Below the pieces are notes generated by a model. It searched no databases, was not told the origin of the DNA, and saw only the letters and a program-made list of their open reading frames with translations. From positions 47,788 through 111,787 of the forward strand of contig CAYQLB010000001.1 in assembly GCA_964418415.1 (NCBI GenBank): a stretch of 64,000 nucleotides of DNA. The letters are read 5' to 3'. The position numbers and the translations under genes are program-made. Below, in pieces: positions 9,530-19,718 of this stretch. This DNA is from CAJBLF01 sp964418415. Its GTDB lineage: Bacteria > Patescibacteriota > Gracilibacteria > Absconditabacterales > Absconditicoccaceae. Positions within the stretch are counted from its first letter, which is position 1, and each line of letters opens with the position of its first letter.

Positions 9530-9541
9530 GCGGATTTTTTT
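9514..9541. terminator. Bidirectional terminator overlapping the aroQ stop codon
   Basis: AAAAAATCCGCC-TA-GGCGGATTTTTT is a perfect palindrome. It terminates the chorismate mutase gene (+) and the histone-like gene (-). The TAG stop of the former is inside the stem. Confidence 0.85.
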
Positions 9542-9555
9542 ATAGTGAATAGAAA

Positions 9556-9840
9556 TTATTTCTTGATTTTCACTGCAGCTCGTCCAACTAATTTCTTAGC
9601 AGGTTTTTTAGCTACTTTTTTTGCTTTTTTAGCAGCCTTTTTAGGAGCTTTTTTCTTAGCTACTTTTTTTGCTTTTTTAGCAGGTTTTTTCTTAGCAACT
9701 TTTTTAGCAGCCTTTTTAGGAGCTTTTTTCTTAGCAACTTTCTTAGCTACTTTTTTAGGAGCTTTTTTCTTAGCAACCTTTTTTACAGCCTTTTTAACTG
9801 GCTTCTTGACTGCTTTTTTCTTAGCAACTTTTTTTGCCAT
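9556..9840 (-). CDS. Histone H1-like Lys/Ala/Pro-rich DNA-binding protein
   Basis: A 94-residue protein made almost wholly of KKVAKKKAPKKA-type repeats, like bacterial Hc1/BphH1 and the C-terminal tail of eukaryotic H1. Such proteins bind and condense DNA or RNA by charge. The DNA carries imperfect internal repeats of about 30 bp (AGCAACTTTTTTAGCAGCC type), so copy number is likely to vary between strains. There is only one glycine. It ends at the bidirectional terminator shared with aroQ. The opposite-strand frame (Phe/Leu/Ala rich) is a shadow of these repeats. Confidence 0.8.
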   Translation of the reverse strand: MAKKVAKKKAVKKPVKKAVKKVAKKKAPKKVAKKVAKKKAPKKAAKKVAKKKPAKKAKKVAKKKAPKKAAKKAKKVAKKPAKKLVGRAAVKIKK

Positions 9841-10256
9841 TGTGAGTAATAATAAGAGAATAAAAAAGAGGTATATTCTACTTCAAAAACATTTTTCATG
9901 TTTTTGATTGAAGAATATATAGTTATTATCTCGATAATTCCTCATTGAAATAACTCAGAATTATTTGGATAATAATCTATATTACTTAATGTATATGCTA
10001 TTTATTCTGAATTGCAAGAGAAAATGAAAAGTGTTATATTTTTTTTTGTCTTTAAAAGTCGGCTTCTTGACTGCTTTATTTTATTTTATTTTATTTTGAA
10101 AAAAAATTTTTGAAAAAAATATTTTCTTTGTGAAAAAAAACCTGTCGAAACTGTTTTCGTGAAATTATATTCTGGATTGTTTTTTTTACGTATAATATTT
10201 TCCTTATATAAGATTTTTTGGTATTGTTTAAGCCCCCGTATTCGGGGGCTTTTTGG
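9841..10256. other. Intergenic region with simple repeats and a small-transcript candidate
   Basis: No gene is seen. The stretch contains a (TTATT)n tract at 10074-10097, a 17-bp copy (10061-10077) of a segment found in the histone-like gene (9800-9816), a TATAAT box near 10192 and a strong plus-strand terminator at 10230-10255. The last two would bound a transcript of only about 50 nt, possibly a small RNA; speculative. Confidence 0.4.
10230..10255 (+). terminator. Strong hairpin terminator
   Basis: AGCCCCCGTATTCGGGGGCT followed by TTTTT; a GC-rich stem with T-run on the plus strand. No plus-strand CDS precedes it, so it may end a small RNA. On the minus strand it lies just past the stop at 10257 but has a poor T-run there. 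Confidence 0.8.
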
Positions 10257-10613
10257 TTAATATACTTTTTTTACTTTTTTAGGGTGTAAGATTTTGAGAA
10301 TTTGTTTGGCAATTCTGCCAGCAATAGCTCGTAAGGACTTGAAGAGATGTTTACTGAATTCCTGAAGTTCTCTTTTGAGTGTTCCATAGCGATTTTGTTC
10401 TTCCTCGAAGCCGAATACTTTTCGCATTACCCAGTAGGAAAATGCTTTCAATATATCATTCTCTTTTTCAGGGTGAAGCTTCAAAAAGCTTTCAAGTTCT
10501 CGTGGCTGGTCGTAATACCAGTTTTGTACGATAACTTCATTAGCTTTTAGTAATCCTGCGATGGTACTGGGACATCCTATTGCTAAGATTCTTTGCTGAT
10601 TCGTGTATGCCAC
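10257..10613 (-). CDS. Hypothetical helical protein
   Basis: A 118-residue, helical, basic protein (MAYTNQQRILAIGCPST... ending KKVKKVY). No signal or membrane segment. The C-terminal third is Lys/Arg rich, compatible with nucleic-acid binding, but no family is recognised. It has no TGA codon and few glycines. Confidence 0.55.
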   Translation of the reverse strand: MAYTNQQRILAIGCPSTIAGLLKANEVIVQNWYYDQPRELESFLKLHPEKENDILKAFSYWVMRKVFGFEEEQNRYGTLKRELQEFSKHLFKSLRAIAGRIAKQILKILHPKKVKKVY

Positions 10614-10725
10614 ATGTAATGTCTTTATATGATAATTTTTAGTTATTTTTTTGTATACTATATTGGTTTATATATATTTTCTATTAAATGTCAATTAAAA
10701 TATACCATTGTTTGTTTCTTGAAAT

Positions 10726-10754
10726 TTGACAATTTTGTCTGTTCCGGATATACT
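10726..10754 (+). promoter_or_regulatory. Consensus sigma70 promoter
   Basis: TTGACA at 10726-10731, a 17-bp spacer and TATACT at 10749-10754. It predicts a ~27-nt leader for the gene starting at 10788 and probably drives the three-gene run to 15139. It is the best match to consensus I found in the window. Confidence 0.75.
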
Positions 10755-10787
10755 TAATCAAGTATTTTTATCATTTTATTTATTCTC

Positions 10788-11669
10788 ATGGGTATAGATA
10801 TGTCCGCTATAGGCAATATCGCCAAAGATAATGCTGTCGATTACGGTAAGAATAAAGCTAACGAAGCTCTTTCCGATCAACAAAAATTCAGTGATACTTT
10901 GGATAAAATTCACAAATCCGATGCTTTCAAAAAATTCGAGAAAGTCTGGAATGATGCTGATGAATCCGATAAAGAAAAGGTATACAAGAATGGAGCACAA
11001 GTTTCCAAGAATAAAGTGGTCAGAATATTAGATCCTTTGGGAGCTATCCAAACCACGAAATCTACTAGTCCTGCTTTGATTGCTATACAAGCAATGCACT
11101 ATAAGAATAAACAACTCAAGAAGCTGAAATTGCTTGTGCCTGGTCAGACGCTCGAACCTACATTCAGACTTTGTGTACAGCTCGGAATGCTCAAAAGACC
11201 GAAATCGCTTACTGATGTAGCATTGCTCGATGATATGCAGACAGATTTCAAGTCTATTGATCTCAAATTGACGGTTTTTGAAGCTGTTGCTAGCATAGTG
11301 CCGTATCTCAGACCGATAGTTCCTTTAATCCAAGCACTCAAAACATACGTAAAAAAACTTGGTCAAGCGAGTGTCCAAAAAGTCGCTACTGAACAAGCAG
11401 CTAAAGAAGATGCTGTTATTTCTCCTGAAGGTCAAACTAATGATGTTGTCCAGAATACTAAGACATGAACTACTGTTTTAGGAAGCAATGTCCAAGAAGA
11501 ACAGATCAAGGATGCTATTGTGAAGAATCTATCTACAAAAAAAGACGATCCGACTCCTACAACAAAAGTTACAAATCAGACTGATGAATCCCAACAGCAA
11601 GTAACAAATGAAAATGGAGGTGTTGGTTCTATGAAGCCAGAAAACTCTATAGAAAAGACCGCTGCTTAA
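10788..11669 (+). CDS. Lineage-specific cytoplasmic-type protein, first of a three-gene run
   Basis: A 293-residue protein (MGIDMSAIGNIAKDNAV...). Residues ~60-200 form a compact, mostly helical region with hydrophobic stretches (AVASIVPYLRPIVPLIQAL), followed by a low-complexity Thr/Gln/Asn-rich tail with one TGA glycine. No signal peptide. No family is recognised. It has its own consensus promoter and is followed at 32 bp by the glycine-zipper protein and then a large protein; all three share polar Thr/Ser/Asp linkers, suggesting a joint complex. Confidence 0.65.
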
Positions 11670-11701
11670 TCTACTAATCTTTATATTCTTATATCATCAT
11701 T

Positions 11702-12511
11702 ATGACTACTTCTACAGAAAAACTCAAAGAGACCAAAGAGAATAAAAAACAATCTCCTGACGTCACCAAAAAGGTTGATACCTCATTGACTACACAAGAG
11801 ACTAAGGTAGATGAGACAGTTTTGAACAAGGATGTTGTTACTGATCAAGAGAAGGAAAAGGATAAAGCTGATCTTTCTGCGATGTTCGAAGAAAAGAAAC
11901 TCAAGAATCTGAAGACTATCGAAGATGTCCAACATGCTACCGATCAATATGGTAGAATCATGGATAGATATGGTGTAGATACTGTCTTATGATGGCTGCC
12001 TGGAGGTGATTATGTCTCAGGAGTATTCAGTACGTTTTTCTTCATCTATCAATGAGGCAAGCTTCCCAAAGGCAAAAATCTCCCTTGGATAGATAGGGTA
12101 AAGATATTTTGATTGCAGGCTGTTGATACGTTCGGTAAACCGGCAGGAAAGATAGCATCAGCCGCATATCTCGCTGCTCAATGAGTTATATTATGAATGG
12201 CTATGGGTCCTATCGGTGCTGTTGTCTGATGAGTTGCATGATGAGTCTGATGATATTTTGTCTGATGAGTTTTGTTTGACTATTTTTTCAAAGCAAATAA
12301 GCGATCCGCTCAAATTTTCAACAAGCATTGCGAAAAATTGAAGGAAGAAGCTCAGAATCAGGGTATGACTCAAGAAGATATCGCAGCATTGCAGAAGGAT
12401 CAAGAAAAATTGAAGAATCATTTTTCTCAGAATATCCCTGTTGTATCTGATACTAAAACAAAAGATGGAGTAAAAGATGAGAAAGAAGTTTCTCCAAAGG
12501 TTGTTTCATAA
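11702..12511 (+). CDS. Protein with a glycine-zipper membrane segment
   Basis: A 269-residue protein. Residues ~1-90 are Lys/Glu/Thr-rich and probably disordered. Residues ~160-195 form a glycine-zipper: GMAMGPIGAVVGGVAGGVGG then YFVGGVLF. Most of these glycines are TGA codons, including four TGATGA pairs at about 12228-12275, so under the standard code the domain vanishes. Glycine zippers pack membrane helices and can form pores or channels. The C-terminal ~75 residues are helical and charged. It sits in the middle of the three-gene run from 10788. Confidence 0.7.
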
Positions 12512-12532
12512 TATTTATATTATATTTGAACT

Positions 12533-15139
12533 ATGACTGCAGTGATGAGTATAGAGCAATTACAAAATCAAGTGGATGATGTAAATACCGATCTTATTTC
12601 TCTCAAAAAAGAAACTTCCGATGATATTTTCGAAACCAAGAGCAAAGCATTGGAAATAAAAGTTACCAACACAAAAGATGCTATTAATAAGAAGATAGAT
12701 GATCTCAAGGCAAAATGAGAAGCGGAAAATGCTGTCAGCATCTCGAGCCTCGAATCTATGCTTGTAATCTTGGAAACATCGACATCAGAGCTTTCTACGC
12801 TCAAAACCAATATCGCAAACAATGCTCCTACGGATGATTCTGATAAGGATGATGACAAAGATAAGAATAAAAAATCTCGATTAGGAAGGAATCGGTGATG
12901 GCTTGTCTGATGAGCTGGAGTTTTGCGATTGGGACGCAAGCTTTTTAAGAAAAAAGAAATAACTCCGACTACGACCCCGACAACTACGCCTACGACTTCC
13001 ACGGATCAAGAGACTTCTTCAGGTTTTTGATCAAAAGTCCGGAAAGCAATAAAACGAGGATGACTTGCTGTCGGATGATTTTTTACTATGAATCGATTGT
13101 TTGGAAAATGATGATACAAGGATATTCTCGATCGAGTCGGTATCAGAAATAGGCCTGATGCACCTAACGTAACTGTTGATGATTCTGCCAATACCATCAC
13201 TTGATTGATCGATGGTATGGAATATAGCACCGATGGTGGCAAGACCTATACGGTTGTTGATATTGCTAATCCGCCTAAATTCCCTTGAGATCAAAAGGTC
13301 TTGGTGAGAACTGCTAAAACTGATACTTCTCCCGAAAGCAAGACCACAGAACTCAAATTCACCAAAGATACTACATCATCGACCGATGATGCCAATAATT
13401 CTTCTGACAATACTATCGATAATTCCACAACATCATTGACGGCGGAAGAGTTCGTCAAAAGAAATACCGCTATCACTGATAGTATCAATAATGCTACATC
13501 ATTTCCGGTAACCATAGATTACTGATCTGATGCTACTGCGCTTGAAGCTAAGTGATGTCCAAAGACCATAGATTTCAATAAGTCTACGCAATCCATCATG
13601 TTTGGCACTGTTCCACTCAAAGTGAAAGTCGGTAGTTTTGAGACGAAGAGGTCATTTTGAAAGGTCACTGTCGATTCCGTTACGGTCAACAGCATCTCTT
13701 ATGCTTCCGATACATTCAATCTTAATGTTACGGGAAAGGGAAAAATATATGGTATCAGTAAAACGGATACACAGGATGTTTCTTTGGGTAAAGCTGAAGT
13801 ATTGTCATTGCTCCAACCATATTATCTCGATAAAAAAACTTCCTATACTATCACTATCAAAGATGGTGACAACAATTCCATTCCCATCTCTATAGAGAAA
13901 ATAGGAGGAGCTGATGATACTGATGTAAATTCTAACAATATCGCTCCGACAGAATATGAAAAAGAATTTTTGAAACTTGATGCACGAAAAAAAATTCAAT
14001 ATACATCCATAGCAGCAAATACAAAAACTATGTATAGTGATATCTATTCCAGTGCTGGCAAAGACAGGCTGCCCATGCTTTTGAAGGAAGCTTGATCAGA
14101 TGCTACGGTCACCAATTTCGGTGCTCAGCCATGAGCAATTCCCTATCTTGTAGATAAGATCTTTCCTACGGTGAATGATTTTATCGATGATACATTCTTC
14201 GATAAGATAAAGGATAAAGCTAATATTGCTTTGGATGCGGTCGCTGAATTCCTCTGTAAATTCAAAGATAATAAATACTTCTGAACGGTGCTTGGCAATA
14301 TCGCAGATTGGTTGAAGTGACTGACACGCGATAATAAGGAAGAGATCAAGAAGAAACTTGAAAGCGATCCAGAAGCTTTGAAGAAAGCAGAAATCCTTAT
14401 CAAACAGATTTCACTTGTCAGATTCTTTGTTACAGAAAAAAAAGCATCATTAAAAACCAAATACAAGGATGGTAACAAAACCGATACCGAGATCAATAAT
14501 GCCGTTGAAGAGGAAATCGATAATGTTCCTGTTGTATGATCTTCAGAAACTGCTGATTCGCTCTACAATACACTCAAGGATGCTGATCTTCTCGATGCTA
14601 AACTCTCTATGGAGACCGAAGTGGGTGTCTGATTGAATGCTGCTGCCAAGGAAGTTCAGGAAGAGATTGAAAATGAGGATATCTGAGGTGTTGATCTTAA
14701 GAGTGAAAGAGGAAAAATAGAGTATGATTATAATAAAAAAGTCATCAAGAGTTGGTGAAACGAAACCAAAGTGGAGATTGATGAAACGACATGAAAATAC
14801 GCCATCAAGTGATTACATCTCAAATTCCCTGATTACAAATCCATGATATGGATAGCGAACATCACTAATATGCTCAAATACAAATATGCCGGAAGTATAC
14901 GGGATAGGACCAAAAATAATATCCCTTTGGCTAAGACCGAATTTATCTGGCACAATCCGTCAGTTCTGAATTATGTCTTACCGTGCTGAATCTATGTGGA
15001 TTCATGATATGCATTGCTACCTGATACTAAAAGAGTATTGAAGGATAGTACATTCTTTAAATATTGTCCAGATCGAACGGATGATGCGGCAGAGACCTAT
15101 ATAGAATATATCAATAATAGTATGAAATCATTAATATAA
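12533..15139 (+). CDS. Large lineage-specific protein with coiled coil and beta-rich domains
   Basis: An 868-residue protein assembled from many short frames by TGA=Gly. Residues ~1-90 form a coiled coil (LQNQVDDVNTDLISLKKE). A Lys/Thr/Pro-rich linker follows, with a GWLVGGAGVLRLG-type hydrophobic patch near 125-140. Then come Ser/Thr/Asp-rich stretches resembling Ig-like or adhesin repeats (ITGLIDGMEYSTDGGKTY), and a folded C-terminal ~500 residues. The end (WHNPSVLNYVLPCGIYVDSG) recalls a peptidase- or lysozyme-type domain, but I cannot assign one. No clear signal peptide. Third gene of the run from 10788. Confidence 0.65.
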
Positions 15140-15236
15140 ATCATCATATTTTTCCATTGTTTTACGTTTCAAAATTCCTACTATCGATACGTTATCCCTT
15201 ACGGCGGGTATTATTTTAGCAACTGTAAAAAAAACA

Positions 15237-18200
15237 ATGTTTGGAAGGATTATTAATTTTATCGCTTGAGATTATAATAAAAAACAACTCAATAAATTCT
15301 GACCACTTATAAAAAAGATACATGAACATTTTTCTGATTTTGATTCACTTTCTGATGATCAAATTAAGGCAAAAACTCAAGAATTCAAAGAGAGACTTGC
15401 TAAGGGCGAGACTCTAGATGACATTCTTCCTGAAGCATTCGCAGTAGTCAAGCAAGCCTGTAAGAGGATGGTTGGTTCTGAAATCGATGTCAAATGAGAA
15501 AAGTTGATCTGGAATATGGTCCCTTATGATGTCCAATTGCTTGGATGAATTATTCTTCATAAATGAATTATTACTGAAATGAAGACGTGAGAAGGAAAAA
15601 CTTTGGTTGCAGTAGCTCCCGTATATTTGAACGCATTGTCTGGTAAGGGTGTTCATGTTGTCACAGTCAACGATTATCTTGCTTCTCGTGATGCTCAATG
15701 GATGGGACATGTTTATACATGGTTATGACTTACTAGCTGATGTGTAACCAAATCCGTTTCGCTTAATAAGAGAAGAGAAGAATATTCCAAAGATATCACC
15801 TATGTAGAAAATTCAGAGCTTGGATTTGATTATCTGAGAGATAATCTCGTCAAATCGATGAAAGACAGATCTCTTGTTTGGAGACCATTGAATTATGCTA
15901 TCGTGGATGAGGTAGATAGTATCTTGATCGATGAAGCGAGGACTCCGCTTATTATCTCAGAACCTAATGCTGAAGCTACTGAAAAATATATCTATTATGC
16001 TCAAATAGCGAAAGGATTGACTCCCTGTGCAAACAAAAAGAAAGTTTCCAAATGATTGCTCCAAGAATTATTGACAGAGGGTAAATCTGGAAAAGATCAG
16101 GAAGAAGATGGTGATTATTATATTGATGAAAAGACTAAAACTGCGTCATTGAGCGGAAGAGGTATCGCTAAATTGGAACAAATTTTGAATGTAGAAAATT
16201 TATATAAAGACCTTGGATACCAAGAAATTCATCATATCGAGAATGCGCTTCGTGCACAAGCGGTCTATGAGAAGGATAAAGAATATATCGTCAAAGATAA
16301 TGAAGTATTGATCGTCGATGAACATACAGGTCGTACAATGCCTGGAAGAAGATTCTCTGAAGGATTACATCAAGCGATCGAAGCGAAAGAATGAGTTAAA
16401 ATCCAGAGGGAATCTAAAACTTTAGCTACGATTACGTATCAGAATTTTTTCAAGCAATATAATAAAATCTGTGGTATGACGGGTACGGCATTGACAGAAG
16501 GAGAAGAATTTGAAAAAATCTATGAACTTTCTGTACTTGAGATCCCTACCAATAAACCAACAATCAGAGTCGATAGAAATGATAAGGTTTATTACAATGA
16601 ATCCATTAAACGAAAATTCGTCAAGCAACATATAAAATTTGCTCATGAGATAGGTCAGCCTATACTTATTGGTACTGCCAATATTGCAACATCAGAATAT
16701 GTTTCTAGAATCTTAGAAAAAGATGCTATTACGCATTATGTCTTGAATGCAAAATTCCATGAACAAGAGGCACATATTGTCTCTCAGGCAGGAAAATTCA
16801 AAAGTGTTGTTGTCGCAACCAATATGGCTGGTAGAGGAACAGATATTAAACTTGAGCAGTGATTGAATGATAAACTTGCTGATAATTATGCGAAGTGGAT
16901 CAACTCTATGGTAAAAGGAACAAGGGACAAGGCCAAAAATATCTCTGCAGTAGTATATTCTCAAGTTGAATTCGAACTTACGATGGATGGTATCAGAAGA
17001 GTATTATGAATGAGCGATGAAATGATCAGGCAAGCAGAACAAGATCGAGTCAATCATGACGGCGTTTTGATGAAGATAAAATTCAATAAAAGTAAGAAAC
17101 AAAATACGGATGCGTTTGCTGAGATTTTCTGTAAACCTGCGGACAGTGAAACTGTAGATACTATAGAACAGGATTTTCATTACGGACTCTTTATCCTCGG
17201 TACGGAAAAACACGAGTCTAGAAGAATAGATAATCAGCTCAGAGGACGTGCAGGAAGACAATGAGATCCTGGAGTTTCTGTTTTCTTTGTTGCACTTGAT
17301 GATCTGATTATGCGCAAAATGGGAGGGGAGAGAATTCAGGGTATCGCAGCTATGTTGCTTGGAAAAACAGATTTGGAAAATCTTGAACTTACCCAAAGCC
17401 AATTTACAAGTTCTATTGTTAGATCCCAAAAGCAGATGGAAGGATGGCATTTTGGTATAAGAAAACACTTATTTGATTATGATAGTGTTATCAACAAACA
17501 GAGACAGGCTATTTACAAAAAGAGAGATGATATCCTTGGAAGCGAAACCGATGAAACATTGAGAACATATCTTGTTGAGCAAATTAAACTTGAGATCCAG
17601 GAAAATATGGATGATATCGTTCGTCAACAAATAGCAAATGCTCAAATACTTGAACAGTCTCCAGCACAATTTCTTCGCGTGATGGATAAAGAATTTTCTT
17701 TGAAATTGGAATCTCAACAGATGAAGCAGTTTGCTGAGATGACGTTTGATCAACTTCAGGTTGAGCTTTCGCTCTTTATGCTTGAACAGCTCAAAACAAA
17801 ATTTGCTATGATGGATGTGAATAGATTATATCAGATTTTCAAAGATGTCTATTTGTATCATTTAGATACGCTTCGAGTAAAACATCTTGATGATATGGAA
17901 TATCTTAGAGATAAAGTAGGTCTTATGTGATATGCACAACTTGATCCATTAATTGTCTATAAGGCTGAAGCTTACGATAAATTCCAAACTTTACTCTATA
18001 GATTGAAATTTGATGTGACTGCATATATTGCTGGTATAGATTTTATTTCCTTGCAGCAGCAACAGGCTCCTCAAGCAGTACAGGTAAGTTCTCAAAGTGA
18101 AACGGAGTATCTCAAAATGCTCGAAAAAGTCGGTGCTGAGATGAAAGAAATAAAGATAGAAAAATCACAACCAGCTCCTCAGAAGATGGTGTATGAAAAT

Positions 18201-18368
18201 AGCGATGGATTTGAAATCTTTGAAGTGAATGATAAAGGACAAGCGAAATGAACTCCTGAAGTATTTGATGAGCCAATGATTCCACAACCAGGAGGTAAGG
18301 TAAGACCTAATGATCCATGTCCTTGTGGTTCTGGGAAAAAACACAAAAAATGTTGTGGCGCTAAATAA
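15237..18368 (+). CDS. secA: Preprotein translocase ATPase SecA
   Basis: A 1043-residue motor that pushes unfolded preproteins through SecYEG. Walker A is EMKTGEGKT (~115-122) with its first glycine encoded by TGA; DEVDS (~224-228) is the DEAD motif; MTGTALTEGEEF, ATNMAGRGTDI and RGRAGRQG are helicase motifs III-VI. The C terminus is the zinc SEC-C motif CPCGSGKKHKKCC. The CGA at 17874-17876 (residue 880) occupies the invariant Trp of LDxxWxxHLxxMDYLR, the clearest sign that CGA means Trp. The start is chosen at MFGRIINFIAGDYNKK. It is longer than E. coli SecA because of an extension before the zinc motif. Confidence 0.97.
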
Positions 18369-18436
18369 TGCTCCAAATTAATAATTAATAATTAATAGTT
18401 AATAATGAATAATGTAGGTATAAGCGATATTATATG

Positions 18437-18458
18437 CTATTGTATATTACAATAGTCC
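18437..18458. repeat. Intergenic hairpin repeat, copy 1
   Basis: CTATTGTATATTACAATAGTCC is a self-complementary element ~70 bp past secA. A near-identical copy lies after gatA at 28464-28485. It is probably a dispersed palindromic repeat or 3'-end processing hairpin. Confidence 0.55.
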
Positions 18459-18475
18459 ATAATTGGACATATCTT

Positions 18476-18529
18476 TCATTATTCATTTTTCATTATTCAT
18501 TTTTCATTATTCATTATTCATTTTTCATT
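18476..18529 (+). repeat. Tandem TTTTTCATTATTCA repeat before the MtaB-like gene
   Basis: About four imperfect copies of TTTTTCATTATTCA directly precede the ATG at 18531, so the repeat forms the whole 5' leader and leaves no Shine-Dalgarno motif. Copy number may vary and affect expression. Confidence 0.6.
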
Positions 18530-18530
18530 T

Positions 18531-19718
18531 ATGGAATATAGTATCTTCGGTTGCAGACTCAATAAATACTATCTCAATCAATGGTTGGAATATTTCCGTA
18601 GCCATGATTTTGCCACACATCCATATTTAATCACTACTTGTGAAGTGACTGATAGAGCAAAACAGAAGTGGATCAAATTAGCGAAGAAAAAACTCTCTGA
18701 ATGATATCATATCTACATCACGGGTTGTGGTTCATTGAAAAGAGGAAAAAAAATTACTGATAAGCAATTCTATACGATATATCCTGACTTTCTTTCTTTT
18801 TCTGATTCGATTACTTTATTAGGAGAATATCCCGAGCGCACTTCCGTATTCGACGCTTCCAAATCAAAAGAAAATCTTTTTACCAAAAAATTCGTCGTCA
18901 TCCAGAATGGCTGTGATAATTATTGCTCCTTTTGTCTGACTGTCCATAAGAGAGGAGTGCATCAAACGAGGGATATGGAGGAAATATTAGAGGAAATAAG
19001 AAATTTTGAGGAACAGGGAGGTAAGGAAATCGTTCTGACATGAGTGAATATCGCTGCGCGATGATGTAGTAATTCTACGAAATCTGAAGAATCGAAATTT
19101 ACATCATTACTAAAAACTATTCTTGAAAGAACTTCGATATCAAGGATTAGACTTTCATCATTATGACCTGAATATCTGGACGATGATTTTTTTGAATTGA
19201 TAAAAAATCCAAGGATACTTCCGCATTTTCACTTATCTATCCAAAGTTTTTCTGATGGGGTTTTACAGCGTATGAGAAGGAATTATGATAGTAAGATTAT
19301 AGGTAAAGTGCTAAAGAAAATTCGTTCATTACACAGAGAAGTTCCGGTATCTATCGGTGTAGATATTATTGTTTGATTTCCTGGTGAAACTGAAAGAGAA
19401 TTCTATGAAACAGTACAATGAATCCAAAAATACAAGATAAACAAGGTACATTCATTTCCTTTCTCTGATCATCATACAGGTGAATCTATTCCTGCTTCAT
19501 TACTGCCAGATCAGGTCGATACGTTAATGAAAAAAACCAGAGAAAAAGAACTTAAAAAAATAGCTGACCAACTCGCAGAGGAATTTTATCAGCTAAATGT
19601 TTGAATAGTTCATACTGTGCTTATTGAATGAAAATGATCAGGATGGACGGAGAATTATCTCAAGGTTTCTGTAGACTCGAAGCATAAAAGAGGGGAGATT
19701 ATACAGATTATTTTTTAG
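18531..19718 (+). CDS. MtaB-like radical SAM tRNA methylthiotransferase
   Basis: A 395-residue protein with the MTTase order: N-terminal UPF0004 domain with cysteines (FGCRLNKYYL, TTCEVTDRA, TGCGSLKRG), the radical SAM motif CDNYCSFC (CxxxCxxC, ~residues 129-136), RLSSLGPEYLDD, GFPGETEREF, and a C-terminal TRAM-like domain ending EIIQIIF. The family methylthiolates adenosine 37 of tRNA; GCRLN and the length fit MtaB (t6A to ms2t6A) better than MiaB. A CGA in IAAWG fits Trp. The stop overlaps the stop of the converging gene at 19715. Confidence 0.85.

Noticed and set aside
9545..9907. Plus-strand Phe/Leu/Ala-rich ORF opposite the histone-like gene
   Set aside because: It is the antisense shadow of the Lys/Ala repeat; composition is implausible for a soluble protein and the H1-like reading is well supported.
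12533..15139. A chain of many short ORFs that looks like a decayed pseudogene
   Set aside because: All interruptions are TGA and the frame is constant; with TGA=Gly it is one 868-residue gene. The same applies to secA, murC, gatA and the VirD4-like gene.
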